Source: Tuctoria greenei (Eukaryota > Streptophyta > Magnoliopsida > Poales > Poaceae). From it: a stretch of 64,000 nucleotides of DNA. The notes beneath the pieces were generated by a model. That model made no database searches. It had not been told where the DNA came from and saw only the letters and a list, made by a program, of their open reading frames with translations. Positions 35,525-46,648 of the stretch are shown here, piece after piece. The translations under genes and the position numbers were made by a program. The stretch covers positions 135,955,415 to 136,019,414 of the forward strand of contig JAYESD010000001.1 of NCBI GenBank assembly GCA_036927565.1, written 5' to 3'. The stretch's first letter is position 1. Every line of letters starts with the position of its first letter.

Positions 35525-36202
35525 CTTCACACACTTGAAATAAATCAAAGCATGGAACTGGGTGGGCCACTCATAGTGTGTTGTCCCATCTAAGACTGAG
35601 TCTTTGAGTTCTTAGGTTTGTAGGACAATTGAGAGGATTAGTTTTTCTTAGACTTCTTGAAGAGGGTTGTTGAGCAAACTCTCCTAACTAGTGAAGCCTC
35701 TTATGATCACTGTGACCAGACCCCCTCTATATCTCTACTATAGAACTGTAAATTTAAACTAGGTCTCCATATCCATATGATCCTCAACTACACTTATGTA
35801 TGTGGCGGGAGGTTTTTTTCCCACCACCTCCCTATATCTAACATTACGTCACATGAAAAATGTCCTAGACTTCTCAAACTCATCATATGCAATTCTAGGC
35901 ACAAAACGTACGATGTCATTGAAATCTCTCCACTACGACCTCTACAACTCCTTGTCGGAGGCATAATTCTAATAATTTGAAATATAAATAAGAGTTCGAT
36001 TAACAACATATTAACATGAAAAAAATAAACTCAAGAGAAGGAATGCAAAGAAATAAATAATGCAAGGTATGTCCATGAAACCCATCCTATTATGCATAAG
36101 TGTGTCAATTTTAATTAAGGTCCATGTCAATATTTAATTTGTATATTTTTTTAGTCATTAAATATTTAAATAGATAATACAACCTAGGCTACGAGTACCA
36201 AA
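35525..36202 (-). pseudogene. Gypsy A gag start and leader
   Basis: The minus-strand frame at 35,794-36,009 contains MPPTRSCRGRSGE, like the start of many plant gypsy gags (MPP-R-basic), but stops and shifts end it after about 50 codons. Above it, 36,010-36,180 is AT-rich non-coding leader. At 36,181-36,200 the minus strand reads TGGTACTCGTAGCCTAGG, which I take as a damaged tRNA-iMet primer site. Confidence 0.5.
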
Positions 36203-38362
36203 TGTAGTGCCACAGGTATGGATACGCTGGGTGCTGCTAATAACATCTAAACTTTTCCTACAAGTTTAAAACTATTAAAATTTCTAAATTTCGACAGAAT
36301 CTCCCATGTAGATCCTACCAGTCACTGGCCAATAATACACCATAATAGGCAAGATAATATAGACATAGTAGCATGCATTAACTAAACATCGTAATCGAAC
36401 CAAATACTCAATCGACCACACCGAGGTTCTCAGCGACACAAAATAGTGCAATATATTTGAATAATCCATAAAATAGGTATAGTATGTAAAATTTGTGCTC
36501 AATGTGTGGATGCTACCCCATTTCCATGCATGCTTGATCAACAGGTACCTAAAACCAAATAAATACAAGAGTAAGTAAAAACGCTCAGCAAGTACACTTA
36601 GACCTTGAAGAATAATAGAAACAAATCAAACATAGCGATACTTGAACTTGAATTGAAGAAAAATGAAATAGTAGTTTCCGCTTGAAATGGACGACACTTG
36701 AATTCTTCTTAGCATTTACCGGTAAAACCGAGCAAGTGGGGCTAGCACTTACTCACAAGAACTTGAATATAAGAACCAAATCGCACTCCAGATTTAACCG
36801 GTACTTGAATGATAATTAAATGAATAACTGGAATCTTGAACTTGAAGAAATAGAACCATGAAACAACGGAATCTTGAAAGTCAAGTACCGAATCAAATAT
36901 CACGATGAAGAAGAATCACAAGCAATTCACACATATTATATTAACTCATTGTGCACTTGCTTTAACCTTGATGAGAACTGAAGACGCTCTCTCGACATCA
37001 AGACCCTCCAAGCCTATAGAACATAACTACACTTAGAAATGTATTTAACATCTAACCAAATTTATCCAACTCTTACTTTCAATTTACCTATCCAAATGAT
37101 ATAAATGAATGCATCATGAACATCTCTTGAAAATTGCCTAAAACTTCTCTTCTCACCTCACTTGCTAAATGTTCTCTAATTAGACCAAAATAAATAAACA
37201 TACTACTATACCGAACAAAAATATTGAGGCAACAGTGCTATTATTTGGAGATTTCTCCATAACTGTTGATTAGAATTAAGCCGAACCAAAACTGTTCGAA
37301 AGATAAAAAATGTCCCAAGGACTTTTGTTATTATCTTATAGTCTAATTCTGCTGCAATTTGTATAAGATTTGGAAATAAAACATGGCTCTAAAATCTGAA
37401 TGAACTAGTATCTCAAAATAGAACCATCTAAGAATAATTAGAGACTAGTTAGTAATTACCCTTGAAGAAGACCACGCTAGTTAAGGGGAGAATTTGTTAA
37501 ATCCATGAATTTCTCCTTATTCCTCATTGTTTCCTCTTCTTTCTTGTCTGCACCCTACAACCGCACTGCAGCAGCTAACCGCAACAAGCAGCCTGCAGAT
37601 GGAAAAACAGCGGCAGCAACAAGCGGCCCTTCTCCTCTCTCCGTTTGATTTTCCTAGTGGCTGGGAAGCTGGCGGCCAGCACACAGAGAGAGGCAGCAGC
37701 AGGACAAGGCTAATCAGCAAGTCCGGCAAGCGGCGAACAGCCTCATAGGCTCTGGTAGGTGCCAGCGACGTGAGATGCTGGGGTGTGGAACTACCGCCCT
37801 GGCAAGAAAAATTCTGGCGGCAGCACAGCTGGCTCAACTCGCTGGACGGAAAAACAAACAAGTAGAAGAACTTACGACGAGAACTGGGCAGCACAGGCAA
37901 CCAAGCTGGCGGATGGGGAGCTGCTCTGGAGCACGAGCAGAGGAAGATTGACGATAACAGGTGTGGGAGAAACAATTGATCGATTGTTTTCCCTGGTGGT
38001 GCTGAGAGCAGGGAAGGAAAAACTACAATGGTTTTATATTGCTGATAACCTAACATCATATCAAACGGTCCAAATAAACAAGCTCACAACTAACTTATCC
38101 ATCCTTCGCCAAGTGTAGACTAGTGAAAGGGAATCGTCTCGACGAGCTCTACAAATCTATGGTATCCGGTCATCTATCGAATCAAAGATTTAAGAAGTTA
38201 AACTTCAGTCACCCCTCTAGTTTTTCTCGCCACGTCTGAAATCATCTCGACGAACACAACGCATCTCCGATTGTGCATCGAAGCAACAGTTCACTGAGTC
38301 AAATTTTGGTCAACCGTTTATTATTTTTGATAATGTTTTCCCTAAATATTCGGGATATTACA
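36203..38362 (-). repeat. Gypsy A 5' LTR (inferred)
   Basis: The stretch begins TGTAGTGCC next to the primer-like site and ends GGGATATTACA, giving a TG...CA LTR of 2,160 bp. About 380 bases in it has CGCTCAGCAAGT, as gypsy B has ACTCAGCAAGT at the same distance from its LTR end. There is no second copy in the window to confirm the borders. The part 37,520-38,120 is GC-rich, lacking a clear ORF. Confidence 0.5.
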
Positions 38363-39404
38363 AAAATAATACTCAAATTACATATACAAAGTTTTATTAC
38401 ACAATATGATTCTCTTTTACAATATAATGTACAAGACGTGTACATAAGCAGCGGAATATATAATACTCATACTCTCAAGCCTAACTAAGCAGTAGAGAAG
38501 TAATCCATGCTCTAGGATGCTTCGCACTAGCAACATGAGGACAAAGTAGCAGCACGCGGGGTTTCCACTCGGCCATCTACCCGAAGGGGCAATGCCGTAA
38601 ATGGGAATCCGTCATAGTCATACCTGTATAAACAACAACATTGCAAACATGAGCACGAAAGCTCAGCAAGACTTAACCATCTCACCTATACATGAAACTC
38701 TACGTGAAGGGACTCTAACATCATAGGAAACCTGAAGTTGTAGAAATAAACTCCCCTACATGTGTGTCCTTAGTTTTCATCTTTAAGCATCAAGTTAATG
38801 GTTCAAGAATCAAAAATTTAGTTTGCACAATCTCTAATACATTCAGTGTGTTGCAATACAATAGATTATTCATATCAGCATATAACATAAGTTCTAACTA
38901 CTCTTTATTACTATGTTACGACTCAGTGAACAGGTGGTACTCATATCCACGAGGAACGGTGATTCGAGTCATTCAAAACCCGACTTGCACGACACATACG
39001 CACTTTTGGAAGAGACAACGTGTTGTCATCTTCAATACTTGCCGTAAGTGGCAACCCTTCACAAGACACCTATATGCCGAATCAGTTCAATCGCCCCAGG
39101 TAGTAGTCTCTCTCATAGTGCATCCATCCAAAGTGACAGAGTTTGTAAGTGAGTTTACTGCTACTATGCAATCGGTCGGTAGCCTGAGGCGATCAAAAAA
39201 GTCTTGACAGTAAGGTTAACAAGTAAAATCGGTTTACTGAACCCCATAAATGCAGTATCCAACCAGTACAGTTCAATAGTTGTCCAGCGAGGCATATACG
39301 TCGTAGTCCTTAACTGACACAGATGAGGCTACATACCAACCCTCCAACATCGACCTTACTATAACTGACCCAGGCCAATGTGGTCACAAGCATTGTCACA
39401 CTAT
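38363..39404. repeat. Fragment of another gypsy-type LTR
   Basis: It shares ordered short motifs with the gypsy B LTR near its primer-site end: AAGTTTTATTACACA, then GCAGCGGAA, then CTCAGCAAG, then the ACACTTTTGG-type stretch. It lacks the terminal part, so gypsy A probably inserted in it, and the CACTA end at 39,405 cuts it on the other side. No ORF is convincing. Confidence 0.45.
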
Positions 39405-40850
39405 CACTACAAGGATTCCGACTTGTTGCAACGATTGTACTGCAACGAATACTAAATCATTGCAGTAAGCTTGGCTTTTTGCCACGATTCACTAGTTCGT
39501 GGCACTAGGAACTATCGCCACGGAACACAATCATTGCATTAGGATCTGTTGCCACGAATCACTAGTTCGTGGCATCAGGATGCTAATGCAACGGATCACA
39601 ATCGTTGCATTAGGATCTGTTGCCACGAAATACTGGTTCGTGGCGTTACAGCTTTATTTCCACGGAAAATAGTCGTTGCATTAGGATCTGTTGTCACGAA
39701 TTACTGGTTCATGGCGTTACAACTTTATTGCCACGGAACACAATCGTTGTATTAGGATCGGTTGCCACGAAATACTGGTTAGTGGTGTTACAGCTTTATT
39801 GCCACGGAACACAGTCGTTGCATTAGGATCTGTTGCCACAAATTACTGGTTAGTGGCGTTACAGCTTTATTTCCACATAACACAGTCGTTGCATTAGGAT
39901 CTGTTGTCACGAATCAGCAAACAGTTGCATTTGGACCGTAATGCAATGAAACAGAATCGTTGCATTAGGATGTGTTGCCACGATACTCTGGTTCGTGGCG
40001 TTACATCTTTATTGCCACGGAACTCAATCGTTGCATTAGGATTTGTTGCCACAAAATACTGGTTCGTGGTGTTACAGCTTTATTGCCACGGAACACAGTT
40101 GTTGCATTAGGATCTGTTGTCACGAATCAGCAAACAGTTGCATTTGGACCATAATGCAATGAAACTGAATCGTTGCATTAGGATGTGTTGCCACAAAATA
40201 CTGGTTCGTGGCGTTACAGCTTTATTGCCACGAAACACAGTCGTTGCATTAGGATCTGTTGCCACGAATTACTGGTTAGTGGCGTTACATCTTTATTGCC
40301 ATGGAACACAGTCGTTGCATTAGGATCTGTTGCCACGAATCAGCAAACAGTTGCATTTGGACCGTAATGCAACGAAACAGAATCGTTGCATTAGGATGTG
40401 TTGCCACGATACTCTGGTTCATGGCGTTACAGCTTTATTGTCATGGAACACAATCGTTGCATTAGGTTCTGTTTCCACGAATTACTAGTTCGTGGCGTTA
40501 CAGCTTTATTGCCACGTAACACAGTCGTTGCATTAGGATCTGTTGCCACGAAATACTGGTTCGTGGCGTTACAGCTTTATTGCCACGAAACATAGTCGTT
40601 GCATTAGGATCTGTTGCCACGGATCAGCAAACAGTTGCATTTGGACCGTAATGCAACGAAATAGAATTGTTGCATTAGGATGTGTTGCCACGATACTCTG
40701 GTTTGTGGCGTTACAGCTTTATTGCCACGGAACACAATCGTTGCATTAGGATCTATTGCCACGAATTACTGGTTCGTGGCGTTACAGCTTTATTGCCATA
40801 GAACACAGTCGTTGTATTAGGATCTGTTGCCACGAATCAGCAAACAATTT
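39405..40850. repeat. 71-bp subterminal satellite of the CACTA element, about 19 copies
   Basis: After about 70 unique-looking bases the 71-bp unit repeats to 40,850. Type A units hold CCACGAATTACTGGTTCGTGG (7-base arms). Type B units hold GTTGCATT-8 bases-AATGCAAC (8-base arms). Both share TCGTTGCATTAGGATCTG. Type B recurs near 39,904, 40,117, 40,330 and 40,614, about every third or fourth unit, so a higher-order A-A-B repeat has formed. CACTA transposase accessory proteins bind such subterminal motifs in known elements. Confidence 0.88.
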
Positions 40851-41092
40851 TTGCGTTCTCTTCGACGCAGTGCTGATCAATGATGTTCATTACTTTTTGC
40901 CTCCTGACGACTCAGTGCTGGACTAACGACGCTGATGATCCGTAACATACTCAACGATGTAAAACATCAGGTATTAACGCATCAACAAATATGAGGGGGA
41001 GAATACCAACACGCAAATTTAAAACTATTTTGCGGATCATCAGCGTCCTCAGTCCAGAAGCAGGGTAGAAGCGGCGCCGTGGCCGCCGCGAA

Positions 41093-41194
41093 CTCGAGAA
41101 CGGATGAGGAGAAGGCTCATCGCCAATGGATCGAGGGGACGGAAGCTACACGACCGCTATGGGCAATGAGTCTTCCCCTCGATCCGTTCTCGAG
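41093..41194. repeat. Foldback around CTCGAGAACGGAT
   Basis: CTCGAGAACGGAT at 41,093 is inverted at 41,182-41,194. A second pair of arms (GGATCGAGGGGA near 41,127 and its complement near 41,173) is nested inside. The stretch is GC-rich and short; it may be the scar of a small element. Confidence 0.6.
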
Positions 41195-41317
41195 GATCGC
41201 AAAAAATTTATTTCCGCCCGCCTAGGCCCAGAGCCGGGCCTGCCTTTAAGACCATCCGCAGTGGTTCACGGTATAGCGGTGATGGGACGCGGAGCGGTTC
41301 CAATTGAATTCAAAGAT

Positions 41318-41458
41318 GCGCATGCGGGATGCATAACCTCTGCTGTACTGCAGGTGCAGTAAAAGTCACTGACATGAGGACCCCACGGCCAGCCAGACCC
41401 ACATGACAGTGATTGTTACTGCACCTGCAGTACCGCAGGTGATTTCAACGCATGCGCT
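41318..41458. mobile_element. Small MITE-like hairpin, 141 bp
   Basis: Two arms of about 60 bases starting GCGCATGCG are inverted copies with few mismatches, including CTGCAGGTGCAGTAA and CACTG-CATG. A spacer of only about 15 bases separates them. The flanking target site is not clear. Confidence 0.65.
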
Positions 41459-42133
41459 GCGCGCGTCTAAGGCGCCTCGGTGACTGGCGCGCACGTAAGC
41501 TCGGTGCGCCCGGTCGCATCAGCCGCCTGTACAAATGGTTACGGCTTGAATCAAGGACGAAACCTTATGCGGCAAACAGCAACGTATAATACTTCCTCCG
41601 CCCCAACTCAACTCTATTTCTGTTTTGGTCGAACTAATTACCTTTGACAAATGATTTATATGGAATTTATTAACTTCAATAACATGTAGTACTAGATTGT
41701 ATATTATGGAAATATTTTTCATGGTGAATCTAAAAGTACAATTCTTGTATTGTTAAAACAGATCAAAATTGCGTAAATCTGAAAGATAGATTTGACGAAA
41801 CCTAAGACTTCCCTTTGAAAAAGTTTTATACTTTACATTAGTTTTACATATGTAATATGCACATAGGATATATCACTAAATAGTTTTGCAAAAAAAAAAC
41901 ATGCAGGAGAAATATGTGTATCCCATATATATGCTACTACTACATAAATTAGGGGTGGGCAAATAAACTGAGACCGAAAAACTGAAACCGATAAAACCGA
42001 GACCGGAACTGAAAAGACCGAAATATCGGGTTTCGGGTACTTTTCGGGTAGCAAATATAAATAACTGAAAAATAAATGTCGGGTTTGGACGGATGAATTC
42101 ATTGTGGAGCTACATGTCACGTACTTAATTATA

Positions 42134-43156
42134 CTAAAAATCATCATCTTCGCTGTCGTCCCCCCACAATGGAGCTACATGACCATCGTTGGTATATGTA
42201 TCATCGTCGTCGTTGTCTTCATTTTCTGATGCAACTCCATCTACCTCAAACCGATCACCTGACGTTGTCATTATAAGAGTGGAAGCATCACCGCTGGCTC
42301 CCTCAATGTCATTCCTAGCCCATGCGGTCATATCCTCATTATTGATATCATCAGTAAGCAGATCATCATGAAATGTCTCAGCCTCCATCGTCTCAGTCAC
42401 ATTATTTTCATTGTCTCCAGGGGGCATGGCAAAAAGGTTCTGTGGCTTCGTTTTAACAACTGTAGCCCATTTAGGATGCTTCACACTTGGAACATAAAAA
42501 ACTAGTTCTGCTTGGGTGGCTAGAATGTAAGGCTCATACTGGAATCGAAACAGAGTAGTGTCAACATCTATCATTCCGTATTGATCCTTTTTGTAGCCTC
42601 TGCTTTGGTTTTGACTGCTTCCAAAAGGCCGATCAAACCATTCACACTGAAATAACAGAACCTCTTGATTTTTTTTCAAAATCAACAGCAATGATTTTCT
42701 TGATTACTCCAAACCAATCATGATCAGTGCACCGAACAATAATACCACTGTTTTGGGTCCGTAAATCTTTTTCCACATCTGCAGTTCGAAAGAAGAAGCC
42801 ATTGATGAATAACCAACTAAAAAAACGTGCCCGACGATCAGGTCCTCTAGATAATGCGTACAGATAATCGGTTGCTTTGCCTTCTTTGTGTAATGTCGTA
42901 ATCTGTACACATTAGTATAACAAGGGTTATCGACGACAAACCAATTTCAGAACACATATTTGTTCAATATTTCATCAAAGTGCAAACTTGCATGTACTTA
43001 CTCGTTTCTGAAACCAATCAACAAACTCATCTCTTTGGCGTTTATCAACATCATGAGAATGATTCTTTTTCAACTCTTCAATATGCTCACTGAAAAGGGT
43101 ACAAAATTAAATTAGCCATCTACAATAAGCCATATATATAGTATACAACATCTGAG
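42134..43156 (-). pseudogene. CACTA transposase gene, 3' part (DUF4216-like region)
   Basis: The frame 42,134-42,691 begins VLLFQCEWFDRPFGSSQNQSRG and YILATQAELVFYV, matching the region after the TNP2 catalytic part in plant En/Spm elements (Pfam DUF4216-like). A long acidic tail ends DDSEDDDF. The frame 42,704-42,910 supplies the preceding piece. Between 42,910 and 43,156 are short stretches that read as intron or decayed sequence. Confidence 0.75.
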
Positions 43157-43738
43157 TTATACGTTATTACTTGATCCATGGAGCGGCCTCTTCAACGTTA
43201 GTAATAAGATAATAATAAGATAATGCCTGATGTTATGTAGTTCCACCATAGTAAGTTGGTCCCATTTATACCCTTTTTTAGAATTATCAATTTCTGTAAA
43301 TATGTTAGAATTATCAACAGAAGGTTCATTTGTAGCTGCAGCTTCATGATGTTCTGGCCTATTACGCTTGGTGCTGATGTTATCCAAAAACTGACTACAA
43401 AAAGTCATACACTCTTCGGCAATATATCCCTCAGCTATAGAACCCTCCGGGTGAGCTTTGTTACGTACATACCTCTTCAATGTACCAAGGTACCTCTCAA
43501 TTGGATACATCCATCTGTAAGAAACAGGTCCACCCAACCGTGCTTCTTCGGCAAGATGGGTTGGAAGATGTACCATGATATCAAAGAAAGCGGGAGGAAA
43601 CAACATCTCAAGCTTACAAATTGTTTCAGGAATTTGTTTGCTCATCTTGTCCAAATCTGGTTCCGCCAATTCTGTAGAACAAATTCCAGAAAAGAATGTG
43701 CTAAACTCAATTAAAGGTGCAACAACCTTTTCAGGCAA
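43157..43738 (-). pseudogene. CACTA transposase gene, DUF4218-like region
   Basis: The frame reads ICKLEMLFPPAFFDIMVHLP, HLAEEARLGGPVSYRWMYPI and ERYLGTLKRYVRNKAHPEGS, closely following the DUF4218 consensus that lies after the TNP2 catalytic domain in grass CACTA elements. It is open for 193 codons and ends near GSSNNV. Confidence 0.88.
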
Positions 43739-43783
43739 TATGTTACGTATTGCAATAGGAAGGAGCTTCTGAAATATAATATG

Positions 43784-45330
43784 TCAGTCATGAGTTTCTA
43801 GACCCGATACCTTATATTCTTTTATGTCCACACATCTCTTGATGTTTGAGGCATAACCATCGGGCACCTTCACATTCCCCAAAAACTTGCACAAGGTGGT
43901 CTTCTCATCTTTGCCCAAAGTATATAATGCTGGTGGGAATGTGTACTTGCTCTTTATGAACTTCGGATGTTGATCTGGCCGTATACCCATATCCTTCATA
44001 TCAAGACGAGCTTGTAGACTATCTTTTGTTTTACCATCCATAGCAAGCAATGTCCCCAATATGCTATCACAAATGTTTTTCTCAATGTGCATGACATCCA
44101 AGTTATGCCTTATTAGCAATGTCTTCCTATAAGGGAGGTCGAAAAATATACTTTTCTTCTTCCAATTATGCCATCTATTTTCCTCGGTGTGCTTTCTCTT
44201 ATTATTCGTCGGTCCAAAACTCACTTGATCAAAACACTCGTATTGTTGGAGTACTTCATCACCAGAGAGTGATGTTGGAGCCTCTCTATTCTCTGCCTTG
44301 TTGTTGAAAGAACCTTTGTTTCGATGCCATCTGTTATCCTGAGGTAGGAAACGACGATTACCCATGTAACAAAGCTTTTGTCCATATTTCAACCAGAAGG
44401 CGTTAGTGTTTTTATGGCAGTATTGTCATGCTAGCTACCCTTTTGTGCTCCATCCACATAGCATTGCATATGCTGGAAAATCATTTATTGTCCACAATAA
44501 AGAAGCTCGCATGACAAATGTCTCTTTCTTTAAGCTGTCATATGTTTCAACACCATCAGACCATAATTTCAGTAGCTCATCAATCAAAGGCTGCAGATAC
44601 ACATCAATGTTCTTTCCAGGTGACTTTGGCCCAGGAATTATCATTGACATCCCCAATAAGACTGCTTCATACACAACCAAGGTGGTATATTATAAGGGAT
44701 TAGAATCACAGGCCATGTACTGTAAGAAACATTCATTACTCCAGAAGGATTGAAACCATAGAGTGCTAGCCCAAGTCTTATGTTGCGAGGATCAGATGAG
44801 AAATTTTGGTGAATGCTATCAAAATGCTTCCTTGCTTTCGAATCGGCGGGATGGCGTAATATTCCATCATCAGCACGACCTTCTTTGTGCCAGCGCATGT
44901 TTGATGTCGTTGATTCTCCCATATAAAACCTTTGTAGACGGGGAATAAGAGGGAAGTAACGTAGAACCTTGCGTGCTACAAGCTTCTTGGATTTTCCACA
45001 AGGTAAAGCCTCTCTTGCATCCCTAGTAGTACTATTTTTCCATCTTAATTCACCACATTTTGGGCAACTATTCAGCAGAGAATAGTCCTTCTGGAATAAC
45101 ACACAGTCATTGACACATGCATCGATCTTTTGGTAGTCCAGCCCGAGGTCACGAACAACCTTCAGAAGTTTATCAAGTGTATTAGGAATGCAGTGGCCCT
45201 TTGGAAGCGCAAATGAGAATAGTTCAAGTAACATCTCACAAGCTACTTTGCTCATACCAGTTAAACACTTTATCTGGTAGAACATGACAATGTAGAATAA
45301 TTGGGTCAGCTGCGAACAACCTGGATACAA
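43784..45330 (-). pseudogene. CACTA TNP2-type transposase catalytic region
   Basis: Four overlapping frames cover Transposase_21: 44,641-45,330 (CVNDCVLFQKDYSLLNSCPKCG, ILRHPADSKARKHFDS, LALYGFNPSG), 44,435-44,680 (IIPGPKSPGKNIDVYLQPLI, WTINDFPAYAMLCGWSTKG) and 43,784-44,392 (GNRRFLPQDNRWHRNKGSF, NLDVMHIEKNICDSILGTLL). Order and content follow the family. Frameshifts near 44,400 and 44,660 make it a pseudogene. It is transcribed away from the 28-bp minisatellite and toward the 71-bp repeats. Confidence 0.92.
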
Positions 45331-45405
45331 CTCCTTTTTGGCATCAGTTAATAAGTCATAGAATTTCTTTGCATCCCCAGTTGGCTCCTGCTGGTTTATA
45401 GCATT

Positions 45406-45759
45406 TTATTGATCATCAACATCTGCTGAAGTACCACCATGATCAGTGCCTCTAAGTAGACTGGACAACATATTTTGCATAGCACCATCATCAGAAATTA
45501 TCTCCTCATAATTTGCTGATTCCTCAGCAATATTTTCCTGAACTCGTATTTCTCCATGGTGTATCCAACAAGTATAATCCAATAACATCCCATTTCTAAG
45601 CAGGTGTAAATGAACTCCCTTGCGTGTCTTGTGGCAAATATTACGACATCTTGTGCAAGGACAAGGCATAGTTCCTCCTTCACGAGTGCCCTGAAATGCA
45701 AAATTTAAAAATGACTTCATTCCATCCTGCCACTCCCTCGTATTCCTATCTTTTCCCAT
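45406..45759 (-). pseudogene. CACTA transposase amino end (transposase-associated domain)
   Basis: An ATG at 45,759 starts MGKDRNTREWQDGMKSFLNF, then MPCPCTRCRNICHKTRKGVH and CWIHHGE, the cysteine-rich domain usually found ahead of TNP2. A stop and a gap of about 75 bases separate it from the next frame, where an intron or a deletion could lie. Confidence 0.85.
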
Positions 45760-45887
45760 CCATGTCTTATCTTCTCACATCGCTTCCTACAATTCAATCA
45801 GCCATCAGCCTATCCGTAAGAGGATAGATGTACAAGAACACATTTTGTGAGCAATTGTACCTAGCTGTTGTTACTCCACACGCTGCG

Positions 45888-46220
45888 GCCGGCGGATTCT
45901 CCTACAAGCGTGGCGGCCGGCGGATGCTCCTCCAAGCATGGCGGCCGGCGGTTGGTCCTCCAAGCTTGGCGGCCGGCGGATGCTCCTACAAGAGTGGCGG
46001 CCGGCGGATGCTCCTACAAGCGTGGCGGCCGGCGGATGCTCCTCCAAGCGTAGCGGCCGGCGGATGCTCCTCCAAGCATGGCGGCCGGCGAATGCTCCTC
46101 CAAGCATGGTGGCCGGCGAATGCTCCTCCAAGCGTGGCGGTCCGCAGATGCTCCTACAAGCGTGGCGGCCAGCGGATGCTCCTACAATCGTGGCGGTTGG
46201 CGGATGCTCCTACAAGCGCG
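45888..46220. repeat. 28-bp GC-rich minisatellite, about 12 copies
   Basis: The unit GCGGCCGGCGGATGCTCC plus ten bases (variants TACAAGCGTG, TCCAAGCATG) repeats in tandem. Because 28 is not a multiple of three, all three frames on both strands stay open and give an apparent repeated protein of 28-residue period. It lies just 5' of the transposase gene and may be part of the CACTA element, but I find no terminus. Confidence 0.88.
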
Positions 46221-46648
46221 TTGAGGAGAGGGGGCCGGCGTTGCGGGTCGAAGGGTACCGTAATAAAATATTATTTTCGTTTCTTATTTTCCTTCTTCAT
46301 TCGGCATGACAAAAATTTCCCGCCGCGGGCAGGTAGGCAAGCAGGACGAAAAAGCTGGGCCGCTTGTTATTTGTGGGCTGAAACTGCGCTGATTCACTTT
46401 ATATTCAAGTTGGGCCTTCGCGCATTCATGACGCTTGCACAGAGCCGAAGGCCTCGAAAGGTCCGGTCCTATCACCGGATTTTCGTGAGATCCTCAAGGG
46501 ACGCTTCTTCCGATGTTTGGCCTCTTCATTCTTGCCTTCTTAAACCCCCCCCCCCCCCTATTGCTTCCAGGCTCAAGTTGCCGACTGATTCCCATCCATG
46601 CTCTCGTGTGTTGCCTGAGAAGTCCTTTGCCTCTGTTGTCGCAGCGCC
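46221..46648 (+). promoter_or_regulatory. Region upstream of the 46,649 ORF
   Basis: No ORF of note. It includes a poly-C run at about 46,545-46,558 and pyrimidine-rich sequence close to the ATG. A weak TATA-like TTTATATTC is near 46,398. I cannot define a promoter firmly. Confidence 0.3.

Larger units (their letters stand above)
26042..38362 (-). mobile_element. Gypsy A: old Ty3-gypsy element, 5' part
   Basis: Minus-strand remnants in the order gag start (35,794-36,009), protease (28,113-28,436), reverse transcriptase (27,258-27,778), RNase H (26,773-26,964) and integrase zinc finger (26,184-26,456) follow an inferred 5' LTR at 36,203-38,362. Copia 3 interrupts it between gag and protease, and the outer copia interrupts it in integrase. 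The rest of integrase and the 3' LTR must lie left of the window. It carries the most stops and frameshifts of the stack. Confidence 0.78.
40851..42133. other. Non-coding stretch with small foldback and MITE-like pieces
   Basis: No supported gene. It has two inverted repeats (41,093-41,194 and 41,318-41,458), a Stowaway-like single end near 41,550 (CTTCCTCCGCCCCAA), and a hAT-like single end near 41,951 (TAGGGGTGGGCAA) followed by simple CCGAAA/CTGAAACCG repeats to about 42,070. Confidence 0.55.
39405..45759 (-). mobile_element. CACTA (En/Spm) transposon, one end and transposase
   Basis: CACTACAAGGATTCCG at 39,405 has the CACTA terminal form. It is followed directly by subterminal repeats and, after other small insertions, by a TNP2-type transposase on the minus strand whose 3' end faces this terminus. 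The opposite terminus (the reverse complement, ending CTTGTAGTG) was not found in the window to the right, so the right border is unknown and the end given is that of the transposase. Confidence 0.72.

Noticed and set aside
37517..38118. Open frames on both strands in the GC-rich part of the gypsy A LTR
   Set aside because: They lie inside an inferred LTR, lack motifs and overlap each other on opposite strands.
39549..40749. Series of 60-68-codon frames at 71-base steps
   Set aside because: They are translations of the 71-bp satellite, not genes.
39405..40850. CRISPR-like appearance of the regular repeats
   Set aside because: Repeats are contiguous with no unique spacers, lie beside a CACTA end in plant DNA, and no cas genes exist here.
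41550..41820. Stowaway MITE suggested by CTTCCTCCGCCCCAA
   Set aside because: Only one end can be seen; no matching inverted end or TA duplication within reach, so I do not call an element.
41951..42070. hAT element suggested by TAGGGGTGGGCAA
   Set aside because: Only one end is visible and the rest is simple CCGAAA-type repeats; kept as part of the non-coding description.
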